From: Deltaproteobacteria bacterium
Lineage (GTDB): Bacteria > Desulfobacterota > SM23-61
Assembly (NCBI GenBank): GCA_016234425.1
Contig: JACRCA010000235.1
Coordinates: 1-22,654, forward strand
Length of the DNA: 22,654 bases
Reading direction: 5' to 3'
The notes beneath the pieces were generated by a model. The model was given only the letters and a program-made list of their open reading frames with translations, did no database searches and was not told the origin of the DNA. A program made the position numbers and the translations under genes. The number at the start of each line of letters is the position of its first letter. Positions within the stretch are counted from its first letter, which is position 1. Shown piece after piece: positions 16,648 through 22,654 of the stretch.

Positions 16648-18603
16648 TTAAACCGGAGCATCCTCAGTTTCCGCCCGCACGGGGAGTTCGATGGTGAATG
16701 TGGATCCTTCTCCCTCTTTGCTCTTTACCCAGATTCTTCCGCGGTGTTTCTCCACGATCCCGTAGGACATGGACAGGCCCAGACCGGTTCCCTTCCCGAC
16801 TTCCTTGGTGGTGAAAAATGGGTCAAAGATACGGGTCATGTGTTCTTCTCGAATCCCGCATCCGGTGTCCGTAAACTCGACGATCACAGTATTTTTCTCC
16901 GGCCCCAGCCGCGTGTTGATGGCGAGCGTTCCCTGTCCGTCCATGGCTTCCGCGGCATTCAGGATGATGTTCATGAACACCTGGTTCAACTGCCCGGTGT
17001 TGGCTGTGATGGGTGGGAGGTTCGGCTCCAGGTTCTTGACAATACGGATGTTGTGGAAGAGGGCCTGGTTCTCCAAGAGGGAAATCCCCTGAACCAGTGC
17101 CCGGTTAAGGTCCGTAGGTTCCATTTTATAGGAAGTCTGTCTGGCGAATTCTAAAAGACCTTTCACGATCTCTTTACAACGGGCGGCTTCATCGCCAATG
17201 CGCTCCAAATCTTCTCTCCGGGGATCATCCGGGGGCATGTCTTCCAGGAGCATTTTGGAGAAAATCAAAATACCTCCCAGAGGATTGTTGATCTCGTGGG
17301 CCACCCCCGCCGCCAGCTTCCCCAAGGAGGCCATCTTCTCTGACTGCAGTAGCTGGAGCTGAGTTTCCCGAAGCTCACGCTCCATCTTGACTTTTTCCCG
17401 CAGGTCGGTGAAGATTCCAAAGCTGGCGATCTCTTTTCCTTCTTCATAAATAATGGCGGCCGATGTATTAACCGGAATCAGTTCCCCGGTTTTGCTCACC
17501 AGAGTGATCTGGGAGGGTTCCAACCTCCCCACCCCGCCGTATTCTGGGGCCCGCAAGCGGCGCATGATCTCTTTAGCAACCCCCGGTGGGTAGAGCTGAG
17601 TGATGTGCACCTTTTCGATGGCCTCTTCAGAGCCATAGCCCAAAAGTTTCTCTGCGCTTTTGTTGAAAATAATGATCTTCCCCTTCATGTCCGCAGCGAC
17701 AATCCCATCAACGGAATTCTCGATTAGGTTGCGCAGAAAATCGTTGGCCTTGCGCAGTTCATTCTCGATGCGCTTGGTCAAGGAGACATCCCGCAGGTAG
17801 GCGTAAGTCTTCATCGCTCCCCGGCGGTCTTTGACCGTGGTGATGCAGACCTCGGTCTCCTTCTTCTCTCTTTGGGCGGTTACGATCTCCAGTTCTGAAC
17901 AAACTCGCAGGTTTACGTTTGGGTCGCGATGGGCGAAGAGCGTTTTAATATATTCTCGGTTCTGCTCATCAAACAGGTCGTTGAAATTAAGACCGACCAA
18001 GCGCTCCAGAGGATAACCCGTTATTTCCGCGGCAATCTTGTTGGCCAGCTCTATGCGCTCCTCTTCTCCGACGGCCAATATCCCATCGTTGGCTTGCTCC
18101 ACGATGCGGCGAAAACGACCTTCAGATTCTCGAAGTTCCTCTTCCAGTTTCTTGGTCTCCGTCACATCTTCCACCACCACTTCGGATATCCGGCCCATCC
18201 GGTCAAAGACCGGATAGGTGCGCACATGATAACTTCCCTTTAGCCGGGGGTTCTCCATCTCTCCGAAAGCCGGCTTGCCCGTCTCCAAGGTTTGGGTGAC
18301 TGGACATCCGGGGCAGGGTTCTTCTCGCTCTTTGAAAACTTGAAAACATTTCCTGCCAAACAACTTCTCCGGAGAAAGATTATAATCCCTTAAAACGGCC
18401 GCATTGGCCCGGATGACAGAATACTGCGCATCTTCTACGAAAACCCGGTCGGTGATGGCGTTAAATGCGCCTTCCCATTCAGCCCGGGTTTGCAGGACCT
18501 GTTCGTAAAGGGCTGTCTTCTCCTCTTTCACCTGGGCCAGGAGGTTTCGCAATAACGCATTCTCTCTTTTCAGCTTTTCCAGACCTTCTTTTTCTTCTCT
18601 CAT
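16648..18603 (-). CDS. Soluble PAS-PAS-PAS sensor histidine kinase
   Basis: The product of about 651 residues has no signal peptide or membrane segment, so it should sense a cytosolic cue. After an N-terminal coiled coil (1-42) come three PAS domains at roughly 43-155, 160-285 and 288-410. A HisKA domain follows with phospho-acceptor H436 in GVAHEINNPLGG, then a HATPase domain with N-box NIILNAAEAM, G1 DTGCGI and G2 GKGTGLGLSM. The first PAS contains a Cys cluster, C86-x10-C97-x2-C100, followed by Pro; this could bind a metal or respond to redox state. ATG 18603 is used; a TTG at 18609 with GGGAAG nearby would add two residues. It is transcribed with the NtrC-type regulator and diverges from the TRAP operon. 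Confidence 0.93.
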   Translation of the reverse strand: MREEKEGLEKLKRENALLRNLLAQVKEEKTALYEQVLQTRAEWEGAFNAITDRVFVEDAQYSVIRANAAVLRDYNLSPEKLFGRKCFQVFKEREEPCPGCPVTQTLETGKPAFGEMENPRLKGSYHVRTYPVFDRMGRISEVVVEDVTETKKLEEELRESEGRFRRIVEQANDGILAVGEEERIELANKIAAEITGYPLERLVGLNFNDLFDEQNREYIKTLFAHRDPNVNLRVCSELEIVTAQREKKETEVCITTVKDRRGAMKTYAYLRDVSLTKRIENELRKANDFLRNLIENSVDGIVAADMKGKIIIFNKSAEKLLGYGSEEAIEKVHITQLYPPGVAKEIMRRLRAPEYGGVGRLEPSQITLVSKTGELIPVNTSAAIIYEEGKEIASFGIFTDLREKVKMERELRETQLQLLQSEKMASLGKLAAGVAHEINNPLGGILIFSKMLLEDMPPDDPRREDLERIGDEAARCKEIVKGLLEFARQTSYKMEPTDLNRALVQGISLLENQALFHNIRIVKNLEPNLPPITANTGQLNQVFMNIILNAAEAMDGQGTLAINTRLGPEKNTVIVEFTDTGCGIREEHMTRIFDPFFTTKEVGKGTGLGLSMSYGIVEKHRGRIWVKSKEGEGSTFTIELPVRAETEDAPV

Positions 18604-18713
18604 ACCCAACTTTCTTCCCGCTCCGAGACTCTAGCCTTTCTTAAAAATACCAAACCTGGCCCAAAAAATCAATTTTCCCAGCCCCTCTTTTGGCCTTATG
18701 ATGCTAAAAAAGA

Positions 18714-18742
18714 TTGACATGCCAGGCAAAGTAAAGTATCAA
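18714..18742 (+). promoter_or_regulatory. sigma70-type promoter of the TRAP operon
   Basis: A perfect -35 box TTGACA at 18714-18719 is followed after 17 bases by TATCAA at 18737-18742 (four of six matches to TATAAT). Transcription would start near 18749, about 45 bases before ATG 18795. The 185-base divergent region also has to hold the kinase promoter, so a regulator bound here could control both. Confidence 0.6.
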
Positions 18743-18794
18743 AATATCATTTTGCTCTAAGAAGAAATACGGACTGCAAAAAGGGGGTGGAAAT

Positions 18795-19865
18795 ATGAAA
18801 GGGAAATTTTTACCGTTCGTTTCATTTTTACTGGTGTTAATCTCAATTGTCCTATTCGCTCCGACCCCATCTGGCGCCTCTGAAAAGGTTATAACCTGGA
18901 GGATGCCTTCCGCGTGGCCACCTGGGGGAGAGGTCTCGGCCTATGATATTCTCCTCGGACCCTTTGCTGACCTGGTAGCGAAAAGGAGTAATGGCCGACT
19001 GGTGATAAAACGCTACCCTCCAGATGCCTTGGTGAAGGTGCTGGAACAATTCGATGCCGTATCCAAAGGGATGGTAGAACTATCCTGCAGTGCTTCCTTA
19101 TACCATGCAGGGAAAGTGCCAGAAGGACACGTGGAGTTTGGGCTACCCTACACCTTTCCCTATGAAAAACCTGATTATGTTCTGGACTTCTTTCACAAGT
19201 GGAAAGGCGGGACATTTCACAAAAAGCTGAATGAGGCCTACCAGGCCAGGGGAATTCAACTCCTTGGTAATTGTCCCGTCCCCGCGTATGGCTTCATGAC
19301 CAAGTTCCCCGTTTCCAAAATGGAAGATTTTAAAGGAAAGAAGATAAGGACCTTTGGCCTGTTTTCCATCTTCCTCACCGGCCTGGGGGCAGCTCCAGTC
19401 TCTGTTGCCGGGGCAGAACAATACATGGCTTTGCAGACCGGAACTGTAGAGGCAACCCTTTACCCCTATTACGTATTGGAGACTTATAAACTGAAGGAAG
19501 TTGTAAAGTATGCCGTCTTACCCCCAGTCCTGGGAGCGCCGACGATTGACCTGTATGCTAACCTCGAGGAATGGAAAAAATTGCCCGAGGACATAAAAAA
19601 GATAGTCCAGGAGGCCTGGTTGGAAGCGAGTATGAGTTCTTATATTCCAGCCGCCTGGGCCTATGACAAAAAAGTCTTGCACGAGATCGCCCCCAAGGCC
19701 GGCGTCCAGGTAATCAACCTGCCCGCTGAGGAGGTAGCCAAACTGATGAAGGCCACAGAGCCCTTGTGGAAGAAGGTGGAGGGGCTCTCTCCCAGAAATC
19801 CTGAGCTAATAAACCTGGTGAAGGAGTTCCTTAAAGAGAAGGGGGTTAAATTTCCCGGCAGCTGA
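18795..19865 (+). CDS. dctP: TRAP transporter periplasmic solute-binding protein (DctP family)
   Basis: The 356-residue precursor has a Sec signal peptide (basic MKGK, hydrophobic core 6-21, cleavage near SGAS at 26-29). The mature part is of DctP/TakP type: TWRMPSAWPPGG at the first strand, the conserved motif GKKIRTFG with R185, which in the family contacts the substrate carboxylate, and ALQTGTVEATLYPYY near 212-226. The ATG has AAGGGGGTGG upstream. It is the first gene of the dctPQM operon. The ligand is probably an organic acid; the exact compound is unknown. Confidence 0.94.
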   Translation: MKGKFLPFVSFLLVLISIVLFAPTPSGASEKVITWRMPSAWPPGGEVSAYDILLGPFADLVAKRSNGRLVIKRYPPDALVKVLEQFDAVSKGMVELSCSASLYHAGKVPEGHVEFGLPYTFPYEKPDYVLDFFHKWKGGTFHKKLNEAYQARGIQLLGNCPVPAYGFMTKFPVSKMEDFKGKKIRTFGLFSIFLTGLGAAPVSVAGAEQYMALQTGTVEATLYPYYVLETYKLKEVVKYAVLPPVLGAPTIDLYANLEEWKKLPEDIKKIVQEAWLEASMSSYIPAAWAYDKKVLHEIAPKAGVQVINLPAEEVAKLMKATEPLWKKVEGLSPRNPELINLVKEFLKEKGVKFPGS

Positions 19866-19882
19866 CAGATCTTCAGGGGCCA

Positions 19883-20428
19883 ATGGAAAAACTGAGACGA
19901 TTTAACAGCCTCATAGATTCAATAAATACCGGGGTTGCCAGGGCCGTTTCCTATCTGCTGCTGCTCCTGATGTTTGCCGTAATCTATGAGGTTGTTATGA
20001 GATATACTTTAAACCGCCCCACCATCTGGTCGATGGAGTTAAATCAATTCCTCCTCTGTTTTATAAGTGCTCTGGGCGGCGCTTATACCCTTCATGCTCG
20101 TGGACACGTAAATGTCGATATTTTCTTCGGGCGCCTCGGGGTTAGGTCCAGAGCTATCGTCAGTCTGGCGACCTCTCTGCTGATTTTTGCCTTCCTTATC
20201 CTTTTACTAAAGGAAAGCTGGCGCATGGGCATAAGCTCCTGGGAAATAGAAGAGCGGTTAGTCACGGCCTGGGCCCCGCCTGTTTATCCAATCAAGATGG
20301 TGGTCCCCGTGGGGGTTTTCCTTATGCTCTTGCAAAGCATTGTCAGGTTTCTGAAGTACTTCATCCAGGCTATAACCGGGGTGGAGGAGATTTCCGAAGT
20401 AATCAGCCTTATGGAGGTAAGGAGGTAG
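19883..20428 (+). CDS. dctQ: TRAP transporter small permease (DctQ family)
   Basis: The 181-residue protein has four hydrophobic segments (about 17-38, 50-66, 88-110, 133-156). The family features are the RYTLNRPTIWSMELNQFLL segment after the first span and the ARGHVNVDIFF loop. It starts 17 bases after the DctP stop with AGGGG just before the ATG. It forms the membrane complex with DctM. Confidence 0.94.
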   Translation: MEKLRRFNSLIDSINTGVARAVSYLLLLLMFAVIYEVVMRYTLNRPTIWSMELNQFLLCFISALGGAYTLHARGHVNVDIFFGRLGVRSRAIVSLATSLLIFAFLILLLKESWRMGISSWEIEERLVTAWAPPVYPIKMVVPVGVFLMLLQSIVRFLKYFIQAITGVEEISEVISLMEVRR

Positions 20429-20445
20429 CCATTGACCTTTCCCTA

Positions 20446-21750
20446 TTGACCATTTTATTGTTTGCTTCCCTCCTTTTAGTTTTGGCCCTGGGGCTGCCCG
20501 TAGCCTTCTGCTTCGGGGGCATTGCCATCATCTTTGTTCTGTGGCAGTGGGGCCCTAAAGCTCTCTATATGCTGGCCACTACTACCTTCGGAGAGTGGAC
20601 GAATTATATCCTCATATCCATCCCCCTGTTTATTCTCATGGCTCACTTCCTGGAACGTTCCGGGATTGCCGATGACCTCTATGAGGCGATGTACAAATGG
20701 ATGGGGCCATTATGTGGGGGGTTGGCTATGGGTACTGTAGTCATATGCACCATCTTTGCCGCTATGTCGGGGATAAGTGGAGTGGCTACCGTTACAATGG
20801 GGCTCATTGCCCTTCCTTCGATGCTGAAGCGGCGATATGACAAGAGTATAGCTGTGGGCTGTATCTCCGCCGGGGGGACTTTAGGCATTTTAATCCCGCC
20901 CAGCGTTCTCATGATCGTCTATGCCCATTTAACTGGGGAATCCGTGGGGGCACTTTTCATGGGAGGCGTTTTCCCGGGCTTAATCATCTCCGCTTTATTC
21001 ATAGGCTACATAGGGATAAAATGTGCTCTCCAGCCGCATCTGGGCCCCCCAGTGCCCATAGAAGAGAGAACATTCCCTCTAAGACAAAAGCTGGCGAGCT
21101 TAAGGGCAATCATCTTCCCCTCTTTTTTGATTGTGCTGGTGCTGGGGTTAATCTATGCCGGCGTAACCACAGCCACCGAAGCCGCTGGAGTTGGAGCCTT
21201 TGGCGCCCTTGTCGGCGTGCTCATCCATAGGCGTTTCTCGTTAAAAATGCTCAATGAATCCCTAATGGGAACCCTACGCCTAACCTGCATGATTATGTGG
21301 ATTTTAATAGGAGCCAAGGCCTTTTCCCATCTCTATACGGCCATCGGAGCCCCAGAATTTGTTTACGGGATCATTAAGGGATGGGAGATAAATCGCTGGC
21401 TAATCCTTATTACCATGCAGATCATTCTGTTGATTTTGGGGATGTTTATGGATCCTGCCGGAATCATAATGATTTGCACCCCAGTCTTTGTGCCCGTAAT
21501 TAAATCGCTGGGATTCAATCCGGTATGGTTCGGGATCCTTTTCACCATCAACATGGAAATGGGATACATTACCCCTCCTTTTGGCTTCAATCTCTTTTAC
21601 ATGCGCAGCCTTGTTCCCAAGGAGATAACCATGATGGATGTTTATAAGTCCATTGTCCCTTTTGTCTTTTTGGAAATGATCGGCCTGGCGTTGGTTATGA
21701 TATTCCCTCAGATTGCTCTTTGGCTTCCCAGTACCATGATTAAGCGTTAA
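20446..21750 (+). CDS. dctM: TRAP transporter large permease (DctM family)
   Basis: The 434-residue protein has about a dozen membrane spans. It contains the DctM hallmarks GLPVAFCFGG at the N terminus, GISGVATVTMG near 108-118, AGGTLGILIPPSVLMIVY near 142-160, TEAAGVGAFGALVG, and MGYITPPFGFNLF near the end. It drives ion-coupled solute uptake. The listed start is a TTG without a well-placed ribosome-binding site. The strong AAGGAGG at 20419-20425 is instead five bases before an in-frame ATT at 20431, which would give IDLSLLTILL; a rare ATT start is possible. Confidence 0.93.
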   Translation: MTILLFASLLLVLALGLPVAFCFGGIAIIFVLWQWGPKALYMLATTTFGEWTNYILISIPLFILMAHFLERSGIADDLYEAMYKWMGPLCGGLAMGTVVICTIFAAMSGISGVATVTMGLIALPSMLKRRYDKSIAVGCISAGGTLGILIPPSVLMIVYAHLTGESVGALFMGGVFPGLIISALFIGYIGIKCALQPHLGPPVPIEERTFPLRQKLASLRAIIFPSFLIVLVLGLIYAGVTTATEAAGVGAFGALVGVLIHRRFSLKMLNESLMGTLRLTCMIMWILIGAKAFSHLYTAIGAPEFVYGIIKGWEINRWLILITMQIILLILGMFMDPAGIIMICTPVFVPVIKSLGFNPVWFGILFTINMEMGYITPPFGFNLFYMRSLVPKEITMMDVYKSIVPFVFLEMIGLALVMIFPQIALWLPSTMIKR

Positions 21751-21805
21751 TTCCCTCCTCTGCCCAGCCCGATCAAACAGGCGGTCATCATGAGCATCAT
21801 CCGGA

Positions 21806-21844
21806 ATGCTTCCAGTTCCCCCTGGAATATGGCATTATTTTTTT
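21806..21844 (+). terminator. Probable intrinsic terminator of the TRAP operon
   Basis: The stem is TTCCAG (21810-21815) with CTGGAA (21822-21827) around a six-base loop. An outer ATGC/GCAT pair (21806-21809, 21832-21835) is separated by a four-base bulge, and seven T follow at 21838-21844. It lies about 56 bases after the DctM stop. The bulge makes it only moderately strong. Confidence 0.5.
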
Positions 21845-22033
21845 ATGGAGGGTTTCCCCATCAAGATCATTATCTTTCTCCCCAGAGGACTGGTTGGCCT
21901 GTGGCGCTCTTCCTTATGGCCCAGAATCAGAGGAGGGAAAAACTTTTTGGGGGTCTCATGAATCAAAATAGATCACAGGTTGACAGATAATTTCCTTGAC
22001 AAACAAAACGGAAGCGATTAAACATTCATTTGC

Positions 22034-22206
22034 TATGCACAACGACATAAGTGCTCAACAATTTGTCATTCCGGGCTTGACTAAGCCTGCCCCGTACTTG
22101 ATACGGGGGAATCCAGTGCATTTCTGGATTCCCGCTCCCTGTTTTCGCAGGGACAAGCTTCGCGGGAATGACCTGCTTTGTGTTCATTAATGTCGTCATG
22201 TATAAT
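22034..22206 (+). repeat. MITE-like palindromic repeat, copy B
   Basis: This is the second copy of the element at 9-181, in the same orientation; 22044-22206 differs from 19-181 only at 22123. Its left end (TATGCACAACGACAT) and right end (reverse complement TATACATGACGACAT) are imperfect inverted repeats. It lies between the TRAP operon and the last gene, 24 bases before that gene's ATG. Confidence 0.85.
22178..22206 (+). promoter_or_regulatory. Outward sigma70-like promoter carried by repeat copy B
   Basis: TTGTGT at 22178-22183 and a perfect TATAAT at 22201-22206 are separated by exactly 17 bases, all inside the repeat. Transcription would start near 22213 and read directly into the binding-protein gene at 22231. 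Copy A carries the same bases at 153-181. Confidence 0.5.
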
Positions 22207-22230
22207 AAAACCAAAAAGGGGGGACCGACC

Positions 22231-22654
22231 ATGCATAAGTTTTGTATGATCATAATGACCTTCATTTTGTCCTTTAGCCTCTGCTATACCTTCTGCTCAG
22301 CTGCAGAGACCATGAAGATCGGACTAATCATGCCCTTAACGGGACCCAATGCCATGATCGGACAGGAAGAGAAACGGGGAATTGACATGGCCATCGAAAA
22401 GATTAACGCCGCTGGGGGGGCCCTGAAGAAGAAGGTGGAGCTGATCATCGAGGACAACAGAGGAGACCCCACGGTCATCGTCTCGGCCGCTGAAAAGCTC
22501 ATCACCCGGGACAAAGTTGTAGCTCTGACCGGTGGTTACTCCAGCGTGGAAAGCCTGGCCTTGCTGGCAGCCATGAAAAAATACGAGCCTGTGATGGTGT
22601 GGCAGGGCGGCGGGGCGGTCAAGATGGACCGGATGTATGGAAAAGAACGCTGGC
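22231..22654 (+). CDS. Substrate-binding protein of a Liv-type ABC transporter, 5' part (runs off the window)
   Basis: An open frame from ATG 22231 stays open to the window end (141 complete codons). A signal peptide is clear (MHKFCMIIMTFILSFSLCYTFCSA, cleavage near SAAE). The mature start ETMKIGLIMPLTGPNAMIGQEEKRGIDMAIEKIN, then VELIIEDNRGDP and VVALTGGYSS, are typical of Peripla_BP_6 proteins of the LivK type. AAGGGGGG lies seven bases before the ATG. It is a different paralogue from the protein at 8164-9486 and probably opens a second Liv-type operon beyond the window. Its only visible nearby promoter is in the adjacent repeat. Confidence 0.9.
   Translation, partial: MHKFCMIIMTFILSFSLCYTFCSAAETMKIGLIMPLTGPNAMIGQEEKRGIDMAIEKINAAGGALKKKVELIIEDNRGDPTVIVSAAEKLITRDKVVALTGGYSSVESLALLAAMKKYEPVMVWQGGGAVKMDRMYGKERW

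Noticed and set aside
18691..18705. Second sigma54-like box upstream of the TRAP operon
   Set aside because: GG and GC are nine bases apart instead of ten and TTGC is missing; the TTGACA promoter just downstream explains the operon better.
21996..22190. Open frame through repeat copy B (and similar frames at 14816-15065)
   Set aside because: The translations are the familiar by-products of REP-type palindromes, without ribosome-binding sites or conserved domains.

Overview
The window looks like a chromosomal segment of an anaerobic bacterium, most likely of the former Deltaproteobacteria (Desulfobacterota, Syntrophobacterales-like). This is inferred from the gene mix: a NuoE/NuoF/FdhA-like cytosolic redox operon, a Liv-type ABC transporter in one operon with an acyl-CoA ligase, a TRAP transporter, a PAS kinase with an NtrC-type regulator, and many small palindromic intergenic repeats. 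No rRNA, tRNA, CRISPR array, transposase or phage gene is visible.

Layout. (1) Positions 256-7079, minus strand: an operon read from a near-consensus sigma54 (-24/-12) promoter at 7063-7078. Its genes are a stand-alone CheY-like receiver, an FdhA/NuoG-like iron-sulfur molybdopterin subunit, a NuoE-like [2Fe-2S] subunit, and a 1043-residue fusion of a NuoF-like subunit to a GltD/NfnB-like FAD/NAD(P) oxidoreductase. The FdhA-like protein lacks the active-site Cys/Sec and the key Arg of true formate dehydrogenases, so its substrate is open. (2) Positions 7321-14483, minus strand: a six-gene operon, acyl-CoA ligase, LivG, LivH, LivM, substrate-binding protein, LivF. It probably imports a carboxylate or amphipathic carbon source that is then activated to its CoA thioester. 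Two facing arrays of degenerate 8-bp repeats lie between livH and livM. (3) Positions 14484-15134: an intergenic region with a strong inverted repeat followed by eight T on the plus strand and a 121-bp MITE-like palindromic element. (4) Positions 15135-18603, minus strand: a soluble three-PAS histidine kinase and its NtrC-family sigma54 activator. (5) Positions 18795-21750, plus strand: a divergent TRAP transporter operon (DctP, DctQ, DctM) with a good sigma70 promoter and a likely terminator. (6) Positions 22231 to the end, plus strand: the 5' part of another Liv-type substrate-binding protein gene.

Two nearly identical repeats in direct orientation (9-181 and 22034-22206) bracket the window. 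Each ends in a TATAAT box, and the right-hand copy places an outward sigma70-like promoter 24 bases before the last gene.

How the parts may work together (inference): the PAS kinase senses a cytosolic, perhaps redox, signal and phosphorylates the sigma54 activator, which could switch on the sigma54 redox operon. The transporters supply organic acids, the ligase activates them, and the cytosolic Nuo/GltD-like complex balances NAD(H), NADP(H) and a low-potential carrier during their anaerobic oxidation.
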